The notes: generated by a model from the sequence alone, not told the origin. Shown: positions 25,001 through 37,547, counted from the stretch's first letter. The stretch: DNA of 64,000 nucleotides from Haemaphysalis longicornis (GCA_013339765.2 CM023450.1:104611344-104675343), one strand, 5' to 3'. A program made the numbers and translations.

Positions 25001-26144
25001 TTTCGCGGCAACAGTTTGTACATTCCACTGCAACTATATGAGCCAGTGAGGGGTAGTATTACGGAGTGTGTGGAAATGCAGAAGCGGAGAAGAGTGTCCC
25101 GATTTTCCCTTTACATCGAGAAACGTTTTCGTCATCGTCACTGCGCGTCGCGCTGAGACCTCGGCCGACAGCAATAGTTCTATGCAGAGCCAATGATCGA
25201 AGCAGTTTTCTCGTACCGCTCTTGCGAAAGTTTCTCCGTTCTGGTCCCCCCCGGGGGAGCGCACATTAAGGCATAGATTGTCTTTCTTGCGAGAGAGGAG
25301 ACCGTTCGTGCGTGAATCGATTCTCTCCGCTAGAAGGCTGGCGCCGGGCTTTCTTAGGAGTCGGTTTGCCCCTACTTTGAGCGTGTTGGGAAAGAGCCGC
25401 ACCAAGAGAAAAGCGGTTCGGTTAGCTTAAACTCGCCGGCGACTGCGGCAACGGCACCGGCGCACTTGTTGAGCTCCGGGCAAAGTTGCGTACACCGTTG
25501 CTGAAAGCGGCGGCAGCCTGTACGAAGGCAGTCAACCAGTCGGGAATGTGTTTTTTCAAAGTGGCGCATTGTGTAACCGCCTTCCCAAGTGCTTTTAGCT
25601 AAAGCAGCCTGCAGTGGCTGAAGTTTGTGGTTCTTGCAGACTCTTATATGGTCAGAAGTAAAGAAATGGAGACATACGACTAGCGCTTTGTACTCGCTGC
25701 TCTTGAGCGCACCCGCTGCTCCAGCCAGCACCACATTGACGTCGGGTACCGGGAGACACTCTCTTTTTCGTATTCTACGTCCTCCACCACTTCACACACA
25801 GCCTGGTCGCTCAGTTAAGGTTCTCTGCGTGTGCGTATAATTCAAGAGGTCTGACCGTAAAAACTGGTAACGGAGCTTTCAGACAGCTGTGGGGTGTTTG
25901 CTCCGACGTATCTACTTGTTCACTTTGCTGATTGGATGGTTGAGCGCCGCTGCGTTCGCAACACTGCACGCAACTTTGTTTCGAGGCGAAGCACACGCGT
26001 GGTTGCGTGCTTGCCTGGTTGGGTGCTTCTATCCCCTGGGCACGGTGGTTTTTCTTGCAAATGCGGTCTGTATTTTGCCATCGTTAAGAGAAGAAAGGTC
26101 CACCATGGTGGTTCTTAAGTGTTTTAACCGTGGAGAACCGTACA
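22081..26144. other. No gene seen
   Basis: 4 kb with GC-rich patches at about 22,100-22,500 and 23,000-23,500. A 120-codon minus-strand frame at 25,372-25,734 has even amino-acid use and several cysteines, but no recognised domain and no clear splice sites. It is left uncalled. Confidence 0.45.
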
Positions 26145-26190
26145 GAGGGAGGGAGGGAGGGAGGGAGGGAGGGAGGGAGGGAGGGAGGGG
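26145..26190 (+). repeat. (GGGA)n microsatellite
   Basis: About 11 GGGA units on the plus strand. Confidence 0.96.
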
Positions 26191-26378
26191 TTGAAGAACA
26201 TTGCAGTGAGGAGCCAGCCAGCTTGGGGAAAACTGGTGGATACGTGTTTCGTCCACGGTCATGAATCGGTGCAAAAGGTCCTGCAGATTACGATTAAGCA
26301 TTATCAGACACGGGATGGAAATGTCCTTTGGCGCGCTCGTAATGTCCTATAGTCAAGAATTGTGGCTGCCAACACGTA

Positions 26379-26498
26379 CAGCCATGATCAAAAGTTTACG
26401 GACCACGAAAGCAGCACGGCAGTTTGTCGGGCTGCTGCCGGAAGAGAAATAACCTAAAATATCCATTTTCCTGGTCCGTAAACTTTTGATCGTGGCTG
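26379..26498. mobile_element. 120-bp Tc1/mariner-like MITE
   Basis: Terminal inverted repeats of 27 bp with one mismatch bound it: CAGCCATGATCAAAAGTTTA.. at 26,379-26,405, and the complement of CAGCCACGATCAAAAGTTTA.. at 26,472-26,498. The dinucleotide TA flanks both ends (26,377-26,378 and 26,499-26,500), the target duplication of Tc1/mariner transposases. The 66-bp core encodes nothing, so mobility would need a transposase supplied elsewhere. Near-identical termini argue for a fairly recent insertion. Confidence 0.88.
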
Positions 26499-26869
26499 TA
26501 CATGAAATTGTCGTCTAATATTCTTCGTACAGGACTTTGTGCACCTCTCAAATTGAGATGCGTACAGTATCGGAAATATCACGCACTGTTATTCGGCTCT
26601 TCTGCGTAACAACTGAATGTTTTTTTTGTTTTGTTTTTTCCCACGACGTTTCTAGTTGTTGCCTTAATAATTGGGCGTTCAGAGGGTGCACCTTATCTCA
26701 GCTTGATGTCTGCCTAACTTTCAACTTGTCCATCCGAAAGTAAACCGTCTTCCGCACCGGTGCTCACTCCTTAGTACCCTCAAGCTCACCCTAACGTGAC
26801 ATTTGATCTGCGCAGCGCGAAACTTCTTTAAACCAGTGTCAGTGCACGGAATTCGTCTCATTCCATTTC
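26499..26869. other. No gene seen
   Basis: T-rich non-coding sequence with nothing recognised. Confidence 0.5.
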
Positions 26870-27020
26870 CGTGACCAGTGCTTACATGTTCGCTTCAAAC
26901 GTATGTAGGAGGGGAAAAAATGTCATGCTTATCGATAAGGCATAGCCCGCACTGGATTAAAGAGCGACGATACCTGCTAGCCATGACGTCACCTGAAAGT
27001 CTGCAGCGCCATTTAGTAAA
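26870..27020 (+). repeat. Dispersed repeat family C, copy 2
   Basis: This is the counterpart of 1-150, with TTCGCTTCAAACGTATG, a TCATGCTTATCGATAA block, CACTGGAT, GATACCTGC and a perfect TGACGTCA at 26,984-26,991. No flanking duplication or terminal inverted repeat was recognised, so the boundaries are approximate. Confidence 0.55.
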
Positions 27021-27287
27021 AATGTGTCAAAGTTACCAAACTCTTCGCACTTAGTGCGAGTGCGCGGCTGAGTTAAATGAACGCCGGGAGCCTCAGTGAA
27101 ACCATCTTACTTGGGTAAGCCCGTACCTAATACCCGCACAAGGCAGGCACTGACGCAACGGGAGGCGAGCCTAGCCGCTATTCACTTATTCATGTTTATA
27201 GCCTGCGGAGTTGCCGATTTCCTAACCCCCTCCGCCCGCCCCCTTCTAATTTCTTGTTTTACTAGATCGCGCGGGCTTACGAAAGTG

Positions 27288-27705
27288 CTCAGGTAAAGGC
27301 CCGTTCACACTTGCGACGAAAACGACGAAAGCAACGAAATTTCTGTCGCTTTTGCCGCTTTCGCTCGCTTTCGCGAGAGCGATCGGTCTCGACCAATTTT
27401 TTTCGCCGCCGTCGCTTTGGAAGCGGAAGCAGGAGGCGAGACTTCCTGACGTCATATCCAGCCAAAGCACCGTGTTTCTGTGTTTCCACAGATGTTGTGT
27501 TTCCACAAGCGGCGAAACTATGGTGTCTGGAAGACACCATAGCGAAACTCCTGTGAAGTCTCGCTCCGAGCGGGAGAAAATAACAAGAAAAGCAAAAAAA
27601 TCGTCGTCGCCGTCGCTCTATGTTGCGTGCAAGTATGAACAGCAAGGGTGGCGATCGCTTTCGCTTTCGTCGCTTCGTCGCAAGTGTGAACGGGCCTTAC
27701 CTGAG
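27288..27705. mobile_element. 418-bp terminal-inverted-repeat element with internal palindrome
   Basis: The left end CTCAGGTAAAGGCCCGTTCA, continuing CACTTGCGACGAA, is matched in inverted order by the right end (GTCGCAAGTGTGAACGGGCC, then TTACCTGAG). The match exceeds 30 bp with one base of length difference. Inside lie a directly repeated GTGTTTCCACA block, an 11-bp perfect palindrome around CTATGGTGTCT (27,518-27,542) and a TGACGTCA (27,447-27,454). No transposase is encoded. The palindromic flank hides the true target duplication, so the superfamily is open. Confidence 0.82.
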
Positions 27706-28584
27706 TACGCCTATTGAAAAGTGGTTGGTAAGTGAACAGTGGGCTGGAAGTGTAAGAGGTGCCATTTGTTTTCCCCGCTCTTCTGTTTGTAATATTCTCA
27801 CTGTAAACAGAAAATGCCAGTGGGCTCACCCGCAAGCCACGCCGTCCTGGTATAGTTTTGACAGCGAAGCTCTCTTCTCGTTTTTTCTTCGGATCGTGGT
27901 ACGCCAGCCGAATGGGCTCTGCGACGAAGCAAACTGTTCTCGCGAATGCTCTGTAGCTCTCAACTTCCAAAAAAAGAAGAGGCCCGGTTGGCCGCTGAGG
28001 CGGCTATCACTTCGCCGTACGACAGAAGTTCGGTAGACGCTTTCTTTTTTTCAATTTTTTTTTCTCTCACACTCATATAACTGCGGGCTCCAAGGTGCTT
28101 GTTTTCGCTGGCCTTTGCGTTCAGTGTGAAATCTGCAGACAGTCGGAGTTCTAAAACCGGGGCAACGCAAAACAAGTTGGCAGTAACCGCGTTTTCAGGA
28201 TATCTATAGCGAGGCCATAAAAGTGAAGGTGAAAAGCACAGCTATTGTTTAGTTTCCTTATCTTTCACATTCCATTGCTCTTGCACATAATGTGAAGGTT
28301 ATAAAAGGTGTATAACACCTTTTCACCCGTTAATCTTTGATGAGACCCAGCCATGTTGTGGGCTGTGTTGCGCATGCGCAGTTACTCCTTCCTGTCGACT
28401 GCGCCAATTATAGGGCCGATAGCGCAGTCCACTGATAAAATGGCAGCTCCCAGGACGAACAAGTAAAAAAAGGTATATAGGACATGGTTGCACAGTTCTA
28501 CTTTTGGAGGTCACGCGTAGATCTGCGCGCGTATTATGTTTCGGAAGTGATCACGCTCAAGCGCGCTCCCGATTGCGCAGCATA
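27706..28584. other. No gene seen; NRF1-type palindrome
   Basis: Non-coding. A small hairpin AAAGGTGTATAACACCTTTT lies near 28,305. The 12-mer TGCGCATGCGCA at 28,369-28,380 is a perfect NRF1 consensus. Confidence 0.5.
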
Positions 28585-28585
28585 C

Positions 28586-28619
28586 GTGTCACGCTGGCTG
28601 AACGGCGCCAGCGTGACAC
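28586..28619. repeat. 13-bp perfect hairpin
   Basis: GTGTCACGCTGGC (28,586-28,598) pairs perfectly with GCCAGCGTGACAC (28,607-28,619) across an 8-base loop. No T run follows. It may be a remnant of element termini or a structured RNA segment. Confidence 0.7.
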
Positions 28620-28868
28620 ATATCCTGAGTCCTTATTCTTGTTTTCTTTCCGAAGGGCACACAATGCGGGGTCACGGGCGCTGCTGCGCTTTGTCCAGCC
28701 TCCACGTCGCCCTTGAACTTGGTGTCATTGTCCTGCGCCGTGTTCGGTCTATGCCTTGACACAAAGCGTGCGGCTACGAGAGCAGGTATACTGTCGTCGC
28801 GGGACACCTTGTCTCCGTGCAGATTTTGGTCGGATTCTCCGGTTTCGTTCGATTGGTGTACCTGTACC

Positions 28869-29340
28869 GGGGGGAACAAAAGAAATAAGAACGACGGAGC
28901 GCACAGCCTCCGACGCATGCTACACCGCCTGGCAGCACTGTCAGTACACGGCGCCTGAGACAGCGTCTGAGAGTGTGGCGTACTGTTAGGGGAAATGCTT
29001 GATAAAGAATCGACGCCGGTCATTTTTTTAGGCGTCTTTTTATGCTCTGCCGCCGCTGAGCATCCTGTTATCTACTACACTCGGGAGCCAAGCGCGCAGC
29101 AGGCTGATTGTAGCTAGCATGATGTCCCTTAACGATCATCCTGCTCAGAGGCGACGCAGCGTGAGAAGGCGCCTCAAAATAAACGACCGGCGTCGCTTCT
29201 TGATGAAACATTTCCAAAAATGTAGGCCACGCTATCGAAGAAGTGCGCATGCGCGCTATTCCCTGGCTTTGCAGCCCTGACTTTGCAGCCACAGCGTCGG
29301 AGGCTGTGCGCTCCGTTGTTCGCATTCCTTGTAATCCCCC
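28869..29340. repeat. Inverted pair of about 47-bp repeats
   Basis: The segment 28,869-28,916 recurs in inverted orientation at 29,294-29,340. The shared core GAGCGCACAGCCTCCGACGC is perfect and the outer GGGGG..ACAA..GAA part is imperfect. Both encode the same peptide GAHSLRR in their respective sense frames, so they may derive from one coding element. About 380 bp separate them, including an NRF1-type palindrome at 29,244-29,255. Confidence 0.7.
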
Positions 29341-31215
29341 CTGTATGTTTGCCTTGGCGTACCGTAAAACGTGCCGAGAAGCACGTACGAGAAGCACGTC
29401 TGTTGCAGTAGTGAGATGGCATAACGAGTTCCACGGTCAACGAAACCTATAGCGGTATGCAGTAGCGTAGCCAGAAATAACTTTGTGGTCAGGGGGTGTT
29501 ATACATCACCGGTAAAAATATATATATATAAAAAAACGAGATCCTGCGCAGAAACAGTATCCATTTTTCTGCTTTAGTAATGTCTAAGGGTTCGTTTAGT
29601 GTAATATCTACATAAAAATACGGGTACATACAGGACTCCAAAGAACCATTTTTCTCAGCACACCTACACTTTTTATTTCTGTCTTTACATTTTAATATAT
29701 CTATCCGGTGTGCAAATTGCACGGACGAAAAAAGGCCGAGAGAAGGGGAGGTGGAAATACAGTGGTCAGATAATTTCGGGGAGTGTTCTGACTCGGAGCG
29801 CTTACACGAACTCGTGTTGTAGGCATCGCCGCGCCGCGCCGCGACGCGACGGACCGAAGGTTTGCCGCCTGACCATCAATTCGCGAAGGACGCTTATGAG
29901 GTCGTGCGAAAGCCAGAGCCTGGTGTCGAAATCCGCTGCATGCCTTGACATCGACTGCGAGGAAGCCTGAACAAATCTTTCGCCGCTGACGTCAAGTAAC
30001 ACTCTTCGAAAAATCCGAACGTGCCCATGCTTCGTCAGGATTACTGCAACAGGCCGAGGGGTGTGGAGTGTGCAGGGCACACTGAAGCGTGAAACAACAA
30101 CAACAACAACAAAAACACTACAAAAAGCTGCACCCGTTCCATCCAATTCGCTTCAAATTATTCCCGTAAAAAGATTAGAAATTTGAAACAGCATGCGCCA
30201 ATTCGATTAACGAAACGTACGTAAGCTGGTAAATATACTTTCACGTCACCGTCATTCACACAGGCTGTTCTGCTATTCCCTCTTGACAGTGAACTATCTT
30301 GTCTCTTTTGCAAGAACAAGAGCCTCGCTCCGCTCTTCGTGTTCTCTACGCGCGCGAACAAAGGAGCGCGTTTCCCGTTAAATCTGGCGCTGCAAGCGTG
30401 ATTTCCGGCCTGCGTGCTCGAATTTCCGACGTCAAAGGACGTCGCCAAGAAAGACGCGACGCTGTACCTCGGCGTGGGAAATTAACTGCACTTGCACGCG
30501 GGCAAAGTGGAGGAGGTACACCTCGATGTTTTGCGATGGTGTCCGCGCGCCCGAAGAGAGCTATTGCGTGTGGTAATCAGCGATCCCTACACGGAACCGA
30601 GGAAACAATTAGACGGGTGGACTAAAGAAACAAAGAGAACCGGTGTCCCGCATTCCGTAATCAACGATCGTTCCGCGCTGTCTCGACGTCGATCCGGTGT
30701 CCAGAACGCGAAATGCGAGGAGTGGCCCATCGAGACCCGTCGTCTCTCGAGTTTCCCTTCTTGTCCGTGGGAACCGGTGCTAGTGCCCATTGTCTCGACG
30801 TCTGGCCAGGGGAATCGTGTGGCTCGCCTGAGCGCAGGAGCTGCGTAACGGTATCCGCGCGTGTCCGAGCTCCGTCGTTCGATCCGCGCTGCGAGGGACA
30901 CCTGTTGCATCCTGTCGACACGTCGCTAGGGGACGTGGAGGAGGCAGCTGAGTGGCTGGCTATAAGTGACGTCCTGGGGGCGGATCATGTGTGTTAGCGC
31001 GCTTTTTTTTTGTGTGTGTTTGCTAAGTTGTCGGCACTTCTGTCTGTGGCGATGATGACGGTGGATTAAAGTTAAGCGGCTTGTTGCTAAGTAGCCGCTT
31101 TACGCTGCGTTAAAGTTATGTCTCAATAAGAATTGCAATTATATAGGTTTTAAAATAGGTGAGTATCTGACGGAGCAAAAATGCTCGAATAATTCCGGGT
31201 ATTTTTTTCCGCCCA
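29341..31215. other. No gene seen; partial GCGTAGCCAG repeat
   Basis: GTAGCGTAGCCAGAAATAAC followed by GGGGGTGTT at about 29,463-29,502 resembles one terminus of the element at 43,469-43,627. No second terminus was found. A CAA run lies near 30,093-30,112 and a TGACGTCA at 29,987-29,994. No coding region was supported. Confidence 0.45.
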
Positions 31216-34200
31216 TTTTATGGGTAACTGAGTTCTGATGCACTAAATAAAATAGGGGGTGGGGGTGAATTCATCTTTGCTTTGGGGTTGCTGAGTGCAT
31301 AGATGACTCAAGTTACCCATGAGAAGCGAAAGCGAAAACTTTGATGTTGCAGCCACTGCTATCGAATTTCGTCGCTAGTCTGAACTGGAAAGCAAGAAAT
31401 CGACGCTACCGGATTAAGCAGTGTAAGTGCGGATAGCTCAAAGGTATTCTTCCGTGTGTGGTAATACCACCACCTTTCCTCGCTTCCTGTATAGGAGTCA
31501 CCTTGAATTTCGTGTGTCCTAAGCGCATGCGTGATTTCATTGAGCACTCATAGGTAGGCGTATACCTCGGTCCCTCATGCGTGCCTACGGACACGATAAG
31601 TGGACACTCCTTGGTTTGGCTTATATTGTTCTATAACGTTCCCCGCACCTCGAATTTCCTTGAGGCTATTGAATAAACGAAAACAGAACAACAACCACCT
31701 CGAGTTTCCATTTAGTCTTGCTTTCTTTCTAAACGCGAGGCGAACTTTTTTTTTTTTTTAATTAGGAGGTGACATATGGTTAAGCTATGTTCTGGCTGCC
31801 CTCGCCTCGTATACCTCGCCTCATTCCCAGAGGTCCGACTCCGTGCCGTTTCCAATTACCAGCGCCTTCTCCTTCGTACCGAATTAAGTCCTCCGTCGTC
31901 CTGGCAGAGCTACTCGTTCTCTCGGGACCCCCTTCCACTGCGCCCTCCTCCGTATTCATCTTAATACTTCCGGAGTTCCCCTGTGCTCTATACTTCGGTT
32001 GGCCGCCCTGGCGCCTCGCTAAGTGCCCGGGAGAGCCGCCTCTCCATTTGCTGAGACCGACCTTGCGTTACTATCGACGGCTCTCACGTTCCACCAGGGA
32101 CTCCGCGTTTCCCCATTCCTTTTCCCCCCCATCTTTCCGTTCTTTCTGCTGTTCCCGCAGCACCGGCAACACACTTCATTCCCGCTTCGCCCACCTCCGT
32201 CTCCCTATCCGGTATTAATTTCCGTGGCCGCCCGTGCCCTGACCGTTCCTTCGTCGCACCACGACGACGCTCTAACTAGACCGAGTATTCGCGCCTCAGC
32301 GCGCGCACTCTTGCTAGTAGTGCTTCAATTTGTTTCTTTCTTCTTGCATCTTCGCTACTTCAATTTCTTTATGCCCTCCCCCCTCTCCATCCCTCTTGTG
32401 TTCGCTCGTTTGCGGAGCACGGTTACCTAACCGAGCCGATTAATAACGCTTCCACGAACGCTAACTAAATGTCGTTCCAGTTGAATGAGCTTCCTTTGCT
32501 TGTCGCGACTACTCGAGGGGTAAATTAAGCAGCGCTTGAGCGGTCGGCTCCGTACAATAGCTTGCACACGTCCTCGGAGCTTCGCCGCCGTTCTTATTCT
32601 TTTTGCTTCGTTACGAAATTGCATTCCTTTCTGCACTTGCCCAATCGAACGGGAACCTAATTACGTCCGCGTTACAGTGGTTAGGGCGTCGCAGCAGCCT
32701 TGGTACTAAATCTCACTCCCTACGCATGCTAGATTAGTTCGGAACCTACGAAGTTAATTTGGAAGAAGGGACGAGGGAAATGAAAGAGGCGCCTTATTTT
32801 TTTTTTTTTTAAGAATTATTGAAACAATCGTGGTTCGCCGCCTGGACAAGAGAGATGTGGTATCGTGTTCGGAAGTGGCGCAATGTGAAGCTCATTTTGC
32901 CGCGCAGCTGCCGCTTACTTGACTCGGTGGTTTGCAGACTTCAGTGCGGATTCGGGCTTCTTATCTTTTGCAGGCTCGCGGGGAATCTCGTAGCGTGCGT
33001 ATAACTGTCGCGGGCACCGTATTGTTACTGTAGTAGCAATGCGGACGCAGCCTCGAGAGAACACCTGCTCCCTTTATTGTTGTTCTTTCTGTTTAAAGCG
33101 AGCTAAAGAGACAGTGCGGTTTGAATCATCTTAGTGCTGCTGCTGCTGCTTCGTCGTGCCTGTCGCGGCCTCGTGGAGGTCCGTTACCTCCCGTGTAACC
33201 AGACGTCACGTTCTCGCCGTTCGTTTTCAACGGCAGGTGTGCCTTCGCTCTCCTGATGTCGTGCGCCCGGGGCCTGCGCGACCTTGAAAGTAAGCTCTGC
33301 GGTTACCGCAGTTCCCTCTTCAGTATGCGTGGACAGGCGGTTAAGTTGATTTTTAAGAATGCGCCAGTTCGGTCATGCTGAGGGAGATTGGCGCGAAATG
33401 AATGGCGTGCACGCGCAACTTGGTCGGCTCCATGCCGCGTGATCGAAGCCTGCACGAACGGGATTATTGGTGAAATGAGTCGTTCGGTGATGCGATCGAA
33501 CTTCGCCAAGTGTTCCGTAAGTATACGTGTACACACGTACAGTCGCCCACACGATACTATATTCTACTTTAGCGAGGCATAGCTTGAACATTCTGGCGTA
33601 AAATGACTCAAACCACTGAAACCATGTGTGGAAGACTCGAGTAGCACCTTTAACTTCAGAGCGGTGCCAAAGTTGTGACTAAACTTCCGCTAAGAATGGA
33701 GAAGACAGTAAGTGCGGAAAGCGTTGCTCATGCTAAGAAGGCGTACGACTGTACGCCATGACGCATTGGCTTCGTTAGCTTTCACTTCATTTTCGACATA
33801 GCTGTGAGAATAAGGAAACTTGAAATTGTGATCGGAAGTCCCGTGTTATGGGCTGTGGGATTTGCATCGTGTTGCCAGACGACAAATGCTAGAGAGGTTA
33901 AATGGAAAGTGCGCGCGGTTGCAACGAGTGCCATCGTCGTCGCACTCCTGTAGACATGGATGAAGGTAAGGTATAGACCAAGTCCACGTTGTAGAAGTAG
34001 GCTTAGCGCGCTGCGACGTCAAGGATGGTGATAGACGGGATACTTCTCTGCGCTAGGCCTAATTCTACAATCAATCACGAACCAACTCTCCCAAGAGCGT
34101 TTTACCGCGTCATGCTGACAAACAAATTTAAGCGTGGCAACTGTGAGCTGTCGTGTGGTATAGCATGCATGGCACGCGCCGTAGTTTTGATTGATCGAGT

Positions 34201-34397
34201 TTGCTTTTATTGTTACTTTAAGCTTTTTTAAAAAATGCTATATACAGGTAACGGTGCCAGATCCGCCGCGTCCACTTTGTGTCCTTGTGCGCTGTAAAGT
34301 AGGTCGATAATAGACAGTTGTGTGTCACGAACACGTCCTAAATCTGTAGTCACATTTGCTGCGCTCGCACCAGTTCGTTCGGAGAAGGAGGTAACCG

Positions 34398-34402
<5 letters not shown>
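31216..34402. other. No gene seen
   Basis: 3.2 kb without a recognisable gene. ATGGGTAACT near 31,220 and AGTTACCCAT near 31,312 form a weak 10-bp inverted pair. 31,780-32,420 is strongly pyrimidine-rich on the plus strand, which explains its long stop-free frames. A hairpin around GCGTACGACTGTACGC lies near 33,741. Confidence 0.45.
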
Positions 34403-34434
<32 letters not shown>

Positions 34435-34494
34435 ATTCTTATTTTATATATATATTATTATACTATATTATATATATATATATATATCTATTAT
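34403..34494 (+). repeat. (CT)n then imperfect (TA)n microsatellite
   Basis: About 30 bp of CT, a T-rich link, then imperfect TA repeats. Confidence 0.93.
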
Positions 34495-35220
34495 TTTATT
34501 TTGAGCCGTTACAGCCGGCGTTAGTTGTTTCAGCGGGAATGTGTCCTGTACCAAAACTTTCTCCGGCGCTTTACGCTTGCGAGCGACGGCCCAGGGTAAT
34601 TTTGAAAAAAAGGTTCTCTCTCAAAGCACCTGCTTAGCATCCATAATAAGGGAATCAGGCAGGTTCGCATGCGCTGCCTTTCAGAGAAACTCTTTTTCTG
34701 TCTCGTGAGCTTGTGCACGGGGCTTCGGCCCGATAATTAATTGCTGGACAAAGCTTCGGTTTTCTTTTCTGCGTGCGCAATAATCGGATTAGTGGCGTTG
34801 ACGCCCCTCACGATCTCCGAACGTGACTGAAGGTGGCCCAACGGAGGCGGCCGGCCTTGTCGTAAACGATCCTGCCTCGCGGTGATTTTTTTCTTTTTTT
34901 CGTTGAAAATTTAGCGTTTTCCCACTCGCTTTCGTGGGCCGCCGAAAGAAGTTTCCGGCGCACAAAACGGACGAGAAAGAGTAGTTGCCGCGTAGGAAAA
35001 CGGCACGCAGGTATTATCAACGTCCCGTTGCGTCACGAATTATACAATGATGCGGGCGTTTATAGCGCGGATAAGGACAGGCGCCGACTCTTTCTTTTTG
35101 AATTCGCTTAGTATTCATCGCGCGTTTTCTACCGGCACCTCCGTCAGTGCGAACTGCCTGTAAAGCCTGCAACGAATGGAAAACTGAACCCCGAAATGGG
35201 ATCGTTGGAACACATATTTT
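34495..35220. other. No gene seen
   Basis: Non-coding, nothing recognised. Confidence 0.5.
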
Positions 35221-35442
35221 GATTGATTACGAGATTTAACGCGCCGTCGCAACGCAGGCGAGGAGGCGCGCCGTAGTGGAGGGCTCCGGGTTAATTTTGA
35301 CCGCCTGGGGATCTTTAAATCTCGAGCTCACGGGCGTTTTCACTTTTCGCCTCCACCAGAAAAGCGGCCGCTGCGGCCGGGAATCGAACCTGCGTCCTTG
35401 GGCTCAGCAGCTCAACGCCTTAGCCACTGAGCCACCGCGGCA
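35221..35442 (-). mobile_element. tRNA-derived SINE (Ruka-like), near full length
   Basis: Read on the minus strand from 35,442: GCCGCGGTGGCTCAGTGGC, an A box TGGCTAAGGCG, a B box GGTTCGATTCC (complement at 35,383-35,393), the body GGTGAAAAGTGAAAACGCCC, AAAGATCCCC, GGAGCCCTCCACTACGGC, and a TAATCAATCAA tail at 35,221. It matches the copy at 19,138-19,376 throughout with scattered changes. A convincing target duplication was not found. It is non-coding; both polymerase III promoter boxes look intact. Confidence 0.88.
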
Positions 35443-37393
35443 GGGAAACAGACAACCGTGCCGTACCGAATTTCGATCTTCACCGAAAGAAATATAGAGA
35501 CGTTTAAGTTTACGTTATAGAAATGTCAGGGTTTACATTTCCGTTCTCACGGCTCATTTGTCGCTGTAGATATTCAACTCGCGTCGGGTGTTATAGGCAC
35601 GATGTTGGCGTTGTGCTTCGTCCCGTTTCTTAAGTGCGTCAGTGACGTATATGTGGATATATTCTAGGTTGAACCGTTGACCGTCCATCTTGACCGTGCA
35701 TTTTGAAGACAGTCACCACACACGAAAAAAGTCGGATCTTTGTGTACGTCTGCATAATGTTGGCTATGCAATGCTGGAATTTTTGCTGCTCTTGGTTATC
35801 GGTTTGGAAGCAAGGAATGACGTCATTGTCGTCGGAACGCGAAGTTGCGCAAAGCAGGTCCCTTGTAAATGACCCAGTAGTTCAATACGTCGACGTTGAT
35901 GCATTAATGCAGTAATGAATTGAAGGGACGGCCACCCAGGCGCTGCGTGCTCACGCAACTGTGACCTTGACTTACCTGAAAGGGATTACACAAGACGACG
36001 ATGCAAAAAAAAAATTAAAAATTAAGACTGAGCGAAAGCCTTGGCTGTTTTCCTCCATTCCCTGGCAGTTGTCCTTTTTGTGCTCGCGCTTTCTTTTTTT
36101 TTTTTTTTTTGCGAGAGAAAGAAGACCGTGGCGTCATCCTGAAGAGTGTTTCTCACAGGTCGCTAGTTCTTTCCTGAATTTTCATTTCATAACGAAGCGC
36201 TAATACGTCACTTTGAAATTTAGAACACCGGGACACACAAGACGGAATGAGAGTGGTAGGGGATCGTGCCGGAGTAATTCCGGCCACCTAGGGAGCGCAC
36301 CTATTACGCCGACGTGTCCAAGAACTTGAAAGAAAAAAAAAGTTAGATGTTAGCAGAAAGCTTATCACACTCTTATTGCTTTGTTATAACCTATTTCGTC
36401 GTCTTCTTCTTTTCTTTCTTTTTTTTTTTTAATCGAGAGAAAGTGACCCGAGCGTGTCAATTTGCGAAACCCACCTCTCTACAGTTCGCGCGAGGCTGAG
36501 AGGTAATCAATAGCCTTGAGGCGACCTATCGGGCTCTGGCCCCGCCCCGCCTAGCAGGGCAAGATGGATGACCATGCATGGAAGGCAGAGTGTCCTCCTT
36601 TTTGAGAGAAAGAGCAAGGTCATAAATGTCTTCTACGACCTCAGCACGCCTCTCATACGTCCCCGGTTTAGCTGCTGCGTCTGGGGAGTAGTTTCGAACG
36701 CGATAGCACTGGGGCGCATGTGCTTGGGAGCGAAAAGTTAGCTTTAGGAGTGTAGAACAGCTTTTCTCTTTCCGTGACGCATGCAGCCATTTCGTCACTG
36801 GTAGGTTCTTGGAACGCACCAACTGTACGCGCCGTTAGCCCTGCCGAGAGTAATACAGCTTGCGTTTGTATGCTAGATAGACAGTAATAAAGATCAACTA
36901 TGGAATCCATGCGGCTCCCGCTCTTGATTGGAGGCTTCTTCCAGAATTTTCAGCTTCAAACATTGAGGCTGTGGTAACCGGGATGTCACCGGCTACCGCG
37001 TTGAAGACTCTGCTCACGCGTGTAGTATAGTGAACTAACCGGGTGAGCGTCCCGAAGCTTCTAGCTCTGGCCTCGATGACGCCCAATCACGTCTTGCCCT
37101 GCTGTCTTCGACTTGTAGCTTCGGAGCTTTCTTCGTAGATGCGTCCCTCGGTATTAGGTTCGAGGCCATTTCTCTCCATCGTTTTTCGCGTGCCCTGTTC
37201 AGCAACCTCGAGGCTGCTAGGGCATTTTCACGCCTTCGGCCGATTTGGGAGGCCGTGTTTCCGAATTGCAAGGGCTGCAGCATGGCCGACCTTACCACTG
37301 CCCCATAGGATGGTAGATCGTCGGGCCTCGGACGGTATCTTGTCTGTCATTTTGCTTCAAGCTTTTGCCGAGCTCCGGTTTCTTCTGGTTCTG

Positions 37394-37396
<3 letters not shown>
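35443..37396. other. No gene seen
   Basis: Non-coding sequence with A and T runs near 36,090-36,110 and 36,418-36,430. A CRE palindrome lies at 35,818-35,825. A hairpin GCCGGAGTAATTCCGGC lies near 36,269. Confidence 0.45.
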
Positions 37397-37452
<56 letters not shown>

Positions 37453-37465
37453 TCTATCTCGCTTC

Positions 37466-37513
<48 letters not shown>
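37397..37513 (+). repeat. (CT)n microsatellite
   Basis: About 115 bp of CT dinucleotides with CTAT and CGCTTC interruptions. It sits directly upstream of a candidate exon and could act as an expanded pyrimidine tract. Confidence 0.96.
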
Positions 37514-37514
<1 letters not shown>

Positions 37515-37547
37515 AGATTTGATACCAGCAGAAGCAGACATGAGCAG

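Noticed and set aside
25372..25734. 120-codon minus-strand frame with even composition and several cysteines
   Set aside because: It looks somewhat protein-like but no family, splice pair or retroelement context was recognised.
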